Positions 32,572-40,277 of a stretch of DNA of 44,691 bases are shown here, piece by piece. The DNA is taken from the NCBI GenBank assembly GCA_039922875.1, contig JBDTDV010000060.1, positions 1 to 44,691 on the forward strand. Direction: 5' to 3'. The position numbers and the translations under genes are program-made. Position 1 is the stretch's first letter; every line of letters begins with the position of its first letter. The DNA is from JBDTDV01 sp039922875. Its GTDB lineage: Bacteria > Actinomycetota > Actinomycetes > Actinomycetales > Microbacteriaceae. The notes below the pieces were generated by a model. The model saw only the letters and a list, made by a program, of their open reading frames with translations. It did not search any database and was not told the origin of the DNA.

Positions 32572-33942
32572 GTGAACTCACTTCTCCAGGACGCGAAGGC
32601 AGCAGGTGCACGCGTGGGACTCAACGTCGAACGCATCACTATCAACGGTGGCATCCCGCTCCGCGGCCGGATCGAGTTGAAAGGTGCCAAAAACCTGGTC
32701 ACCAAGGCCATGGTCGCTGCGCTCCTCGGGGACACCCCCAGCGTCTTGCGGGATGTGCCGGACATCAGCGATGTGCGCGTGGTTCGCGGGCTGCTCGAGG
32801 TCCACGGCGCCAAGGTCACCGACGGCGCCGAGGAGGGCGAGCTGATGCTCGACCCGAGCAACGTGGAGACCGCGCACATGGCCGACATCGATGCGCACGC
32901 GGGGTCCAGCCGGATTCCGATCCTGTTCTGCGGGCCGCTGCTGCATCGCCTGGGCGAGGCGTTCATTCCCGATCTCGGCGGCTGCCGGATCGGTGACCGT
33001 CCGATCGACTATCACCTGGATGTGTTGCGCAAGTTCGGCGCGATCGTCGAGAAGCTGCCAAGCGGAATCCGAATCTCTGCGCCGGCGGGATTGACCGGCA
33101 CCAAGGTGCACTTGCCGTACCCGAGCGTCGGCGCCACGGAGCAGGTGCTGCTGACCGCGGTCCGGGCCGAGGGCGTCACAGTGCTCAAAGGCGCGGCGAT
33201 CGAGCCAGAAATCATGGACCTGATCAACATCCTGCAGAAGATGGGCGCCATCATCACGGTCAGCACCGACCGAGTGATCCGGATCGAGGGGGTTGACCGG
33301 CTGCTGGGCTTCACCCATACCGCGCTGTTCGACCGGAACGAGGCAGCGAGCTGGGCCGCGGCGGCACTGGCCACCGACGGCGACATCTTCGTGGGTGGGG
33401 CCAGGCAACCGGAGATGCTCACCTTCCTGAATGTCTTCCGCAAGGTCGGCGGTGCGTTCGACGTGCACGACGACGGCATCCGCTTCTATCATCCAGGCGG
33501 CGAGCTGAAGCCGGTGATCATCGAGACGGACGTGCACCCCGGGTTCATGACGGACTGGCAGCAGCCGCTTGTGATCGCGCTGACCAAGGCGCAGGGCGTT
33601 TCCATCGTGCACGAGACGGTTTACGAGCAACGCTTCGGGTTCACCGACGCGTTGATCGAGATGGGTGCGACCATCCAAATTCACAAGGAGTGCTTGGGCG
33701 GCCACGTCTGCCGATTCGGCCAGCGCGGTTTCAACCACTCTGCGGTGATCACCGGCCCAACCAAGCTTCATGGCGCGGATATCGAGGTGCCAGACCTTCG
33801 CGGCGGATTCAGTCATCTGATTGCCGCCCTCAGCGCAGAAGGACACTCCACGGTCAGCAACGTCGGCATCATCAGCCGCGGCTACGAGAACTTCATCACC
33901 AAGTTGGAGCTGCTGGGAGCCGACTTCGTCCTTGAAGGCTGA
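32572..33942 (+). CDS. murA: UDP-N-acetylglucosamine 1-carboxyvinyltransferase MurA
   Basis: The 456-residue enzyme transfers enolpyruvyl from PEP to UDP-GlcNAc, the first committed step of peptidoglycan synthesis. KGAKNLVTKAM near residue 38 is the N-terminal PEP-site motif, and GGCRIGDRPIDYH holds the catalytic cysteine that fosfomycin alkylates; Cys is kept rather than Asp as in mycobacteria, so the enzyme should be fosfomycin-sensitive. The GTG start lacks a strong ribosome binding site, but the residues from MNSLLQDA resemble my recollection of related actinobacterial MurA proteins. A GTG at 32614 is an alternative. Confidence 0.96.
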   Translation: MNSLLQDAKAAGARVGLNVERITINGGIPLRGRIELKGAKNLVTKAMVAALLGDTPSVLRDVPDISDVRVVRGLLEVHGAKVTDGAEEGELMLDPSNVETAHMADIDAHAGSSRIPILFCGPLLHRLGEAFIPDLGGCRIGDRPIDYHLDVLRKFGAIVEKLPSGIRISAPAGLTGTKVHLPYPSVGATEQVLLTAVRAEGVTVLKGAAIEPEIMDLINILQKMGAIITVSTDRVIRIEGVDRLLGFTHTALFDRNEAASWAAAALATDGDIFVGGARQPEMLTFLNVFRKVGGAFDVHDDGIRFYHPGGELKPVIIETDVHPGFMTDWQQPLVIALTKAQGVSIVHETVYEQRFGFTDALIEMGATIQIHKECLGGHVCRFGQRGFNHSAVITGPTKLHGADIEVPDLRGGFSHLIAALSAEGHSTVSNVGIISRGYENFITKLELLGADFVLEG

Positions 33943-33945
33943 TCG

Positions 33946-34719
33946 GTGCTGGGGGTGACGGCCGCAGAGGACAATAGGTTTGTGTCAGAACGAAGTCGCC
34001 CCTCAATTTTCTGGGTTCTCGCGGGCCTGGTGATCCCGCCGCTGAGTTGTATCGTCCGGTTTTCGATTCAGGGCGGGCAGAAGCTGCCCAAGACCGGCGC
34101 CTACGTCATTGCTCCGAATCATTTCAGCGAACTGGACCCGGTGATCGTTGGCGCGGCGCTGTGGAAATTAGGCCGGGTCCCGCGCTTCCTCACCAAGGCC
34201 AGCCTGTTCAAAGTTCCAGTGGTCGGTTGGTTTCTGCGCCGCTCGGGACAGATCCCGGTGCAACGCTCCGGCAGCACCAGGGAGAACGGGCCGCTGAAAG
34301 CCGCCCAGGCCCTGGCCAGGAATGGCCAGATCGTGATCATTTACCCTGAGGGATCGCTGACCAGAGACCCACAGCTGTGGCCGATGCGCGGTAAGACCGG
34401 CGCGGTGCGGATGGCGCTGGAGCACGACCTGCCGATCATCCCCGTGGCACACTGGGGGGACCAACTCGTGTTGGGGCGGTACTCGAAGAAGATCAGCCTT
34501 TTTCCCAGGAGAACTGTGCAGGTGGCCATCGGCGATCCGGTGGACCTGAGCGCTTTCCAGGAACGCAGCCGGGATTCGGCTACCCTGAACGAGGCCACCG
34601 ACCTCGTGATGGACGAGATCACCGCGCTCCTGGAGTCCCTGCGCGGCGAGAAGGCTCCGGGCGAACGCTGGAACCCGAGCATGCACGACCAGAAGGAGAC
34701 CGGCCGCTTTGAGGGGTAA
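33946..34719 (+). CDS. 1-acyl-sn-glycerol-3-phosphate acyltransferase (PlsC-like)
   Basis: The 257-residue protein has the acyltransferase motif NHFSELDP (Hx4D catalytic site), YPEGSLTRDP (phosphate-binding EGS/T motif) and PIIPVAHWG. It should acylate lysophosphatidic acid or a similar acceptor on the way to phosphatidic acid. GpsA, encoded next, makes the glycerol-3-phosphate precursor, so the pair fits phospholipid synthesis. The GTG at 33946 follows GAAGG by 7 bases and lies 3 bases after murA; a GTG at 33982 is an alternative. Confidence 0.92.
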   Translation: MLGVTAAEDNRFVSERSRPSIFWVLAGLVIPPLSCIVRFSIQGGQKLPKTGAYVIAPNHFSELDPVIVGAALWKLGRVPRFLTKASLFKVPVVGWFLRRSGQIPVQRSGSTRENGPLKAAQALARNGQIVIIYPEGSLTRDPQLWPMRGKTGAVRMALEHDLPIIPVAHWGDQLVLGRYSKKISLFPRRTVQVAIGDPVDLSAFQERSRDSATLNEATDLVMDEITALLESLRGEKAPGERWNPSMHDQKETGRFEG

Positions 34720-35836
34720 GAATCAACCCAAACGGCCGATCGCCGTGCTTGGTGCCGGCAGCTGGGGCACCACGTTCGCCAAGGTCCTGGTCGACGGCGG
34801 CGCCGATGTGACCATGTGGGCCAGGCGGCCGGAGCTGGCCAGGGAGATCACCGAGGCCAGACGCAACAGCGATTACCTGCCGGGGATCAACCTGCCCAGA
34901 ACGTTACGGGCCACCAGCAACCTGCCAGACGCGGTTGCCGGGGCCGGCCTGGTCTTCCTTTGCGTGCCGAGCCAGAGCCTGCGCGGCAATCTCCCGGCCG
35001 TGGCCAAGGTCCTTTCCGATGATGCCGTGGTGATCAGCCTGATGAAAGGCATCGAACGGTCCAGCGGCTTGCGGATGAGCCAGGTGCTCGCGGCTGGTCT
35101 CGGGGTGGATGCCGAGCGCATCGCCGTGGCATCAGGCCCTAATCTTGCGCTGGAAATCGCACGGGAGCAGCCGACGGCTGTCGTGGTGTCATCCGAATCG
35201 ATTGAGACCGCACAGGCGGTGGCGCTGGCCGCGAGGAACAAGTACTTCCGTTCCTTCGTCAACAGCGATGTCATCGGGACCGAGTTCGGCGGTGTGTTGA
35301 AAAACCTGATCGCGGTGGCGGTCGGAATCGTAGACGGGGTCGGGTACGGCGAGAACACCAAGGCGTCGATCATTACCCGCGGACTGGCCGAGATGACCGA
35401 CTTCGCGGTGGCCTACGGTGCGAAGGCGGAGACGCTGTCGGGCCTGGCTGGTCTCGGCGACCTGATCGCCACCTGCGAGTCGCCGCTGTCGCGCAACAAC
35501 ACCGCCGGGCGCCTGCTCGGGCAGGGCTACAGCTTCGCCGACGTGGTCAAGCAGATGGACCAGACCGCGGAGGGCCTGGCTTCGATCGCACCAGTGCTCA
35601 CCCTCGCCAAGGCGCGTGGAGTGGAAATGCCGATCGTGCAGCAGGTCGGACAAGTGCTTGCCGGTACGCTCAAACCCAGAGACCTCGCCCCGCATTTGAC
35701 AACAGAACCAGACGAGCCTCGCGGCGAAAGGACCATCCATGGCGGAGAAACCGGTAGTGGTACTGCTGTTCGGCGGGCGTTCCAGCGAGCATTCCATCAG
35801 CTGCGCAACGGCGGGCGGAGTTCTCGCGGCGCTTGA
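34709..35836 (+). CDS. gpsA: Glycerol-3-phosphate dehydrogenase [NAD(P)+] GpsA
   Basis: The enzyme reduces dihydroxyacetone phosphate to sn-glycerol-3-phosphate. It has the nucleotide motif VLGAGSWGTTFAKVL, SLMKGIE, ASGPNLALE, the catalytic lysine in GGVLKNLIAVAVG, and GLAGLGDLIATC. The start is a TTG at 34709 with AAGGAG 10 bases upstream, overlapping the acyltransferase end. The frame is 375 residues, about 35-40 longer than usual: its last 33 codons overlap the ddl gene by 98 bases, so the tail TIHGGETGSGTAV... is probably a by-product of a lost stop codon. Confidence 0.95.
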   Translation: MRGKNQPKRPIAVLGAGSWGTTFAKVLVDGGADVTMWARRPELAREITEARRNSDYLPGINLPRTLRATSNLPDAVAGAGLVFLCVPSQSLRGNLPAVAKVLSDDAVVISLMKGIERSSGLRMSQVLAAGLGVDAERIAVASGPNLALEIAREQPTAVVVSSESIETAQAVALAARNKYFRSFVNSDVIGTEFGGVLKNLIAVAVGIVDGVGYGENTKASIITRGLAEMTDFAVAYGAKAETLSGLAGLGDLIATCESPLSRNNTAGRLLGQGYSFADVVKQMDQTAEGLASIAPVLTLAKARGVEMPIVQQVGQVLAGTLKPRDLAPHLTTEPDEPRGERTIHGGETGSGTAVRRAFQRAFHQLRNGGRSSRGA

Positions 35837-36833
35837 CCGGCAGCGTTATCAGGTGATCCCGATCGGCATCACCCGCACCGGCGCCTTCGTCCTGGAACGC
35901 GACGACGCCCACGCGTTCACTTTGAACCCGGATGCCATGCCGGAAGTGCTCGACAACGGCACCAGGGTGCATTGGCCGCAGAGCACTCAGGACCGGGAAC
36001 TGAAGGTCAGCTCCGCCGACGGCACGGTGCGCTCCCTTGGCCAGGTCGACCTGGTGTTCCCGATTTTGCACGGGCCGTTCGGGGAGGACGGCACCCTGCA
36101 GGGCATGCTCGAGCTGGTTGGCCTGCCCTACGTCGGATCCGGTGTGCTGGCCAGCGCCGTTGGCATGGACAAGCACTTCACAAAGACCGTGCTGCAACAG
36201 GCCGGGCTGCCGGTGGCACCGTGGCGCACGGTGACCGCGTTGGACTGGGCGCAGGATCCGGAAGCGGTGCGCCGCGTAATGGAGACATTCGGTTTGCCCG
36301 TGTTCGTCAAACCCGCCAGGTCAGGCTCCAGCGTCGGCGTCAGCAAGGTCCGTGCAGCCGAAGAGTTGGCCGCGGCAATGGCGCTCGCCCTCGCCGAAGA
36401 CGACAAGGTCCTGATCGAGCCGGCCGTCGTCGGGCGCGAGGTGGAGATCGCGGTCCTCGGCGGCCGCACCGGCGAGCCGAGCCGGGCATCCGTCGCCGGT
36501 GAAATCCAGCTCACCGGCGGTGGCTTCTACGATTTCGCCGGGAAATACCTGGATGGGCCCGGAATCGAGCTGGCCTGTCCGGCCGACCTGACCGAGCAAG
36601 AACTGGCGCAGATGCAGCACCTGGCGACCGCGGCGTTCGACGCGATCGATGGTGAAGGCCTGGCCCGGGTCGACTTTTTCCTCACCGAGGAGGGATTCGT
36701 GATCAATGAACTGAACACTATGCCGGGTTTCACTCCGATCTCGATGTTCCCCAAGTGCTGGCAGGCCGCCGGGCTGAGCTATCCCAGCCTGATCGACGAA
36801 CTGATCGAGGTCGCCTTGGACCGCGCTCGCTGA
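35739..36833 (+). CDS. ddl: D-alanine--D-alanine ligase
   Basis: The 364-residue ATP-grasp ligase joins two D-alanines for peptidoglycan cross-linking. The N-terminus has LFGGRSSEHSISCATA, the middle VGSGVLASAVGMDKHFTKTV, the ATP-binding segment VKPARSGSSVGVSKV, and the C-terminus ARVDFFLTEEGFVINELNTM with metal-binding residues. The ATG at 35739 has AAAGGA 7 bases upstream and lies inside the gpsA frame. It ends convergently with the DUF3515 lipoprotein gene, 8 bases away. Confidence 0.96.
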   Translation: MAEKPVVVLLFGGRSSEHSISCATAGGVLAALDRQRYQVIPIGITRTGAFVLERDDAHAFTLNPDAMPEVLDNGTRVHWPQSTQDRELKVSSADGTVRSLGQVDLVFPILHGPFGEDGTLQGMLELVGLPYVGSGVLASAVGMDKHFTKTVLQQAGLPVAPWRTVTALDWAQDPEAVRRVMETFGLPVFVKPARSGSSVGVSKVRAAEELAAAMALALAEDDKVLIEPAVVGREVEIAVLGGRTGEPSRASVAGEIQLTGGGFYDFAGKYLDGPGIELACPADLTEQELAQMQHLATAAFDAIDGEGLARVDFFLTEEGFVINELNTMPGFTPISMFPKCWQAAGLSYPSLIDELIEVALDRAR

Positions 36834-36841
36834 GGCCGCCG

Positions 36842-37330
36842 TTACGGCGCGGGCGTCGGCGCTGTACTGAAGGTGTCGGTGAGGTTGGTGCACTTCTTCG
36901 TTGCCGGGATGCTGCCGATCGCCTCGGCGAGATCGGGCAGCACATTGGAATCGGCCGCCTTGGTGTGGTCGATGATCACCTCTGTGGCTGGAGTGCGCCC
37001 GAAGGTCAGATAGCGGACGGTCTCCGGGGCCTTCGCGTTGTCCACCAGCCAATCGATACCGTCCACTTCCACACACGGCATCGTGGTCGGACCGGGTGCC
37101 GGGATGCCGCACCTGAGCAGCACCGCGGCCGGATTGCCCCACGCCCCGGTGGCTTGCGAGTTGGTTTGGCGCAGCTGCTTGCCGTCCACCGCGCTGGGCA
37201 GCCGGACTATGACCTCGGCGCAGCCGGGATTGTTCGCATCCGGCGCGGCGTCCAGGGCGACGGTTGCCGCGCACCCGCTGAGCAGCACGACGCTGAGCAG
37301 GGCGGTGCCGGCCAGTGCTGAAGCTCTCAT
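36842..37330 (-). CDS. DUF3515 family lipoprotein
   Basis: The 162-residue protein starts with a lipoprotein signal (MRASALAGTALLSVVLLSGC, Cys20) and matches DUF3515, an actinobacterial family of unknown function usually found between ddl and thiL, as here. Three further cysteines (GCAEV, LRCGIP, MPCVEV) and one near the end may form disulfides outside the cell. A much longer upstream frame crosses thiL and is not real. A TAGCCT box 7 bases before the ATG suggests a leaderless transcript. Confidence 0.88.
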   Translation of the reverse strand: MRASALAGTALLSVVLLSGCAATVALDAAPDANNPGCAEVIVRLPSAVDGKQLRQTNSQATGAWGNPAAVLLRCGIPAPGPTTMPCVEVDGIDWLVDNAKAPETVRYLTFGRTPATEVIIDHTKAADSNVLPDLAEAIGSIPATKKCTNLTDTFSTAPTPAP

Positions 37331-37354
37331 CGCATTCAGGCTACCGTTTGAATC
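37331..37354. promoter_or_regulatory. Overlapping divergent leaderless promoters, DUF3515 / thiL
   Basis: Only 24 bases separate the two start codons. TAGCCT on the minus strand (37338-37343) ends 7 bases before the DUF3515 ATG, and TACCGT on the plus strand (37342-37347) ends 7 bases before the thiL ATG. The two -10 boxes share two bases. Neither gene has a ribosome binding site, so both messages are probably leaderless, and the promoters should exclude one another. Confidence 0.6.
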
Positions 37355-38389
37355 ATGACGACGGCTGACACACTCACCACACTCGGCGAACGGGAGACCC
37401 TGCGACGAATATTTCCGCGACTGCCCAGGTCCCGGCATGAGCTGCTTGGCCCCGGGGATGATGCCGCGGTGCTGGCAGCACCGGACGGCCGGTACGTGGT
37501 GACCACCGACATGATGATCCACGGCCCGGACTTTCGCTGGGGCTGGTCGAGCCCGAACGACATCGGCTGGAAGGCTGCCGCGACGAACCTCTCGGATGTC
37601 GCGGCGATGGGGGCCAGGCCCACCGCGCTTCTGGTCGCCATCGCTGCACCGCCAGACACCCCGGTGGTACGCCTGCTTGGCATCGCAGACGGGCTCCGGC
37701 AGTCTTGCGAGGTCCTTGCCCCGGGCTGCGGTGTTGCCGGCGGTGACCTCTCGGTATCCGCCACCTTCACCGTGGCGGTCACCGCTTTCGGAGACCTGGA
37801 GGGTCGCCAACCCGTACTGCGCTCCGGCGCCAGACCCGGCGACATCGTGGCGGTTGCCGGCCCGCTCGGAGACGCCGGCCGCGGCCTGCGCCTACTTTTC
37901 GAACGGGCGCTCGACCAAGCCGGCCGACCGGACACTGCGCTCGCCGCGGCGCTCCGGGCCGAACACACCGGTCTGATCGAGGCTCAACTGCGGCCGAGCC
38001 CTCCGATCGCGGCAGGTATCGCCGCGGCCATAGCCGGTGCGAGCGCCATGCTCGACATCAGTGACGGGTTGGCCCTGGACGCGCGCCGGGTGGCCGAGGC
38101 CAGCGGGGTGATCATCGATTTCGATACCGTCGCACTCGGCGAGTTTCCGGAGGCAGCCCTCGCCGGTGGCGAAGACCACGGCTTTCTGGCCTGCTTCGCG
38201 CCGGATGCCCGACTACCGACCGCGTTCCGGCCGATCGGCCGGGTGCGCGCCGCACCATCGGCATCCCGCTCCGAAACCGGATTGTGGCTGGATGGCCAGC
38301 GCTACGACACGGAATCCGGCTGGGACCCGTACCGCGGCTGGGATGGCACCTCCGACGCCTCGGCCCACCACAGCGTCGTCTCGCCGTAA
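37355..38389 (+). CDS. thiL: Thiamine-monophosphate kinase ThiL
   Basis: The 344-residue enzyme phosphorylates thiamine monophosphate to thiamine pyrophosphate. Motifs are GPGDDAAVL (metal/ATP binding), TTDMMIHGPDFRW, the glycine-rich AATNLSDVAAMGARP, GGDLS and MLDISDGLALDARR, all typical of ThiL/PurM-fold kinases. The C-terminal 28 or so codons overlap the convergent rsmD gene by 88 bases and look non-conserved after GWDPYRGW. Expression is probably from a leaderless promoter. Confidence 0.95.
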   Translation: MTTADTLTTLGERETLRRIFPRLPRSRHELLGPGDDAAVLAAPDGRYVVTTDMMIHGPDFRWGWSSPNDIGWKAAATNLSDVAAMGARPTALLVAIAAPPDTPVVRLLGIADGLRQSCEVLAPGCGVAGGDLSVSATFTVAVTAFGDLEGRQPVLRSGARPGDIVAVAGPLGDAGRGLRLLFERALDQAGRPDTALAAALRAEHTGLIEAQLRPSPPIAAGIAAAIAGASAMLDISDGLALDARRVAEASGVIIDFDTVALGEFPEAALAGGEDHGFLACFAPDARLPTAFRPIGRVRAAPSASRSETGLWLDGQRYDTESGWDPYRGWDGTSDASAHHSVVSP

Positions 38390-38916
38390 CGTGCCCGCCG
38401 GTCCGGCACCAGTCCGGTTGGCCAGGTCGGGGCTGCCGATCGAGTGCTGCGTTCCACGACGACGATTGCATTCGGTGTCAGCCGGGGCGCCAGCAGCTGC
38501 AGATTCTGCGCGAGTTCCGGGTCGGAAAGCGCATACGGCGGGTCGATGAACACCACATCGAAACTCGCCGAAGCCGACGTCAGAAACGCCATCACGCTCT
38601 GCTTTTGCACGATGATGCTCGGGGTGGATGCCGCCGGCGCGTTGGCAAGGACAATGGCCGCGTTCGAGCGGCACAGTCGCGCAGCGGCGGCCTCACGCTC
38701 CACCAGGGTGACCGCGGCGGCGCCCCGGCTGGCAGCCTCCAGGCCGAGCGCGCCGGAACCTGCATAGAGATCGAGCACGGTGGCGCCGGCGAGTGCGTCC
38801 CTGGCGGCTAGCGCCGAGAAGGCGGCCTCTCGGACTCGGTCGCTAGTGGGCCGGGTGCCGCCGCGGGGCACCCGGATCGTCCGGGACCCGGCGAAACCGG
38901 AAATGATCCTGGTCAT
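38302..38916 (-). CDS. rsmD: 16S rRNA (guanine(966)-N(2))-methyltransferase RsmD
   Basis: The 204-residue enzyme methylates G966 (E. coli numbering) of 16S rRNA. It begins MTRIISGFAGSRTIRVP and has SAM motif DLYAGSGALGLEAASRGA and the N-methyltransferase motif DPPY. Its start is 3 bases after the encapsulin stop, so it is probably cotranslated with the nanocompartment genes. Its C-terminal 16 or so residues run past the usual YGETTLWW end into the opposite strand of thiL. Confidence 0.95.
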   Translation of the reverse strand: MTRIISGFAGSRTIRVPRGGTRPTSDRVREAAFSALAARDALAGATVLDLYAGSGALGLEAASRGAAAVTLVEREAAAARLCRSNAAIVLANAPAASTPSIIVQKQSVMAFLTSASASFDVVFIDPPYALSDPELAQNLQLLAPRLTPNAIVVVERSTRSAAPTWPTGLVPDRRARYGETTLWWAEASEVPSQPRYGSQPDSVS

Positions 38917-38919
38917 CCG

Positions 38920-39732
38920 TTACTCGGCTGCGAGCGCGACGGCCGCCTCGGGCGTGGCAACCCGGAAGCTGAACGACTCCTCGATGTACAGATGCACGGC
39001 CGTCTCATCATGGAAGTGGTAGCCGACCGACAGGTCCTCGCCGGAATCGAACAGAAAATCGCCGCCACGCAGGCTGAGCACCACGGCACCGCGCACCCCA
39101 GGCGACCAGACGATCGGACCGAGCAGGATCTTGCGCAAATGATCGAAGAGCGGATACCCGCCGTACTCGGTGGTCTCGACCACCGCCGTGAAGTCGGTGG
39201 GGCCGAGGGCGAGCCCGTACGGGCCGTCAATGCCGCTCTTCTTCAACGTCGCGACCGCCGTCGCCACGCGCCGCGGGTAATCGTTGAAATCGGTCACTCG
39301 CGGGATCTCAGGGTGCGGCGACGCCTGGGTGATACCGGTAATCCCGGCATCCGGCCAGCCATGGAATACGGCGATGTTTTCCGTCTCGGCGATCCGGGTG
39401 GCCGCCGCATCCAGATCGTCCAGGTCGACATCGGCTGCCCCGCGGTCGTTGTCGGCCAGTTCCGTGTACGAGACCTGGAACGACGCCCGTACCTCGGTGA
39501 GCGGCAAGACCCGCCTGGTCCGCGCCGTGATCGCCGGCAGCGGGGTGTTGGCGACTTCGTCGGTGCGGCCCAGGCTGGTCGAGGAATGCTGCCAGCCGTG
39601 CGGGCCCGCGAAATCGATCAACTTGCGCGCCCCCAGCGAGGCGATCAGGCGTTGCCTCGCCTCGGTGTCCAGAAGTTCCCACGCCGAATCGGTGATCGGT
39701 GCATGCCTGCGCAGCAGATGGTCTTGACTCAC
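38920..39732 (-). CDS. enc: Encapsulin nanocompartment shell protein (family 1)
   Basis: The 270-residue protein is a family 1 encapsulin, an HK97-fold shell protein that self-assembles into a protein cage. The N-terminus LLRRHAPITDSAWELLDTEA, the segment GARKLIDFAGPHGW and the C-terminal EDLSVGYHFHDETAVHLYIE are diagnostic. It overlaps the ferritin-like cargo gene by 4 bases (ATGA), and rsmD follows after 3 bases. It is expected to enclose the cargo encoded upstream and store iron in the cytoplasm. Confidence 0.95.
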   Translation of the reverse strand: MSQDHLLRRHAPITDSAWELLDTEARQRLIASLGARKLIDFAGPHGWQHSSTSLGRTDEVANTPLPAITARTRRVLPLTEVRASFQVSYTELADNDRGAADVDLDDLDAAATRIAETENIAVFHGWPDAGITGITQASPHPEIPRVTDFNDYPRRVATAVATLKKSGIDGPYGLALGPTDFTAVVETTEYGGYPLFDHLRKILLGPIVWSPGVRGAVVLSLRGGDFLFDSGEDLSVGYHFHDETAVHLYIEESFSFRVATPEAAVALAAE

Positions 39733-40175
39733 AGTTCCTGTCCCTTCAAGCTGCCGATCCCCAGGGACGAATCCGCGGGCTCGGATGACGCGCTACCGGA
39801 TGGGCCGGAGCCGGTCGGCCCCGAATAGATCGAACTGGCCGGCTCGGTCGCGGTGCCGGATGCTGTTGCGCTGGATTCTGAGCTTTCACCGTTTGCGACG
39901 ATGTCACCGTCCTGAAAGAGGATTCCCCTGGCCGTCTCGCGCCATAGCGGTTTGCTCCGCAACAGAAACTCCAGGTCCATGCTGAAATGTTTGAACTCCT
40001 CGCCGAGTGAGTCGCTCATGATGGCTTTGGAGGTCTCGTCCTCTTCCACCGACATGCGCTGCTCGTACCAGCCGATGGCCTCGGCCTCTTCGGTCAGGTT
40101 CGCGCACATCCGGGCGAAGGTTCTGGTCTGCGCCGATAATTCCTCCGGCGGCTCGTGGTACTGGTCGAAGCCCAT
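39729..40175 (-). CDS. Encapsulated ferritin-like cargo protein (EncFtn) with targeting peptide
   Basis: The 148-residue protein has a ferritin-like core (1-90) with the iron-site residues of EncFtn: Glu29, Glu30, Glu32, Trp36, Tyr37, Glu60 and His63 (EEAEAIGWYEQR ... GEEFKH), all two positions from the Rhodospirillum protein as I recall it. A Ser/Gly/Pro-rich flexible linker (about 95-136) leads to SLGIGSLKG (137-145), the peptide that docks cargo inside encapsulin shells. It should oxidise Fe(II) at the subunit interface and feed mineral into the cage. AGGGAG precedes the ATG. Confidence 0.94.
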   Translation of the reverse strand: MGFDQYHEPPEELSAQTRTFARMCANLTEEAEAIGWYEQRMSVEEDETSKAIMSDSLGEEFKHFSMDLEFLLRSKPLWRETARGILFQDGDIVANGESSESSATASGTATEPASSIYSGPTGSGPSGSASSEPADSSLGIGSLKGQEL

Positions 40176-40277
40176 CGGGTCTCCCTCGATCGAAGCTGTT
40201 GGTGAGGTTGCTGAGTGCGAGCCTACTCGCGGCCGCCGACGGCCACAGATGCCGGATGCCGGGCCTAGACTTCGTGC
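40176..40277. promoter_or_regulatory. Divergent promoters, encapsulin operon / recG
   Basis: On the plus strand TAGACT (40266-40271) ends 6 bases before the recG ATG, suggesting a leaderless message. On the minus strand TAGGCT (complement of 40220-40225) is a plausible -10 box for the encapsulin operon, giving a leader of roughly 40 bases. I see no clear iron-box palindrome. Confidence 0.45.

Noticed and set aside
36842..37810. 322-residue reading of the DUF3515 gene
   Set aside because: The extra N-terminal part is antisense to thiL and would place the lipoprotein signal in the middle of the protein.
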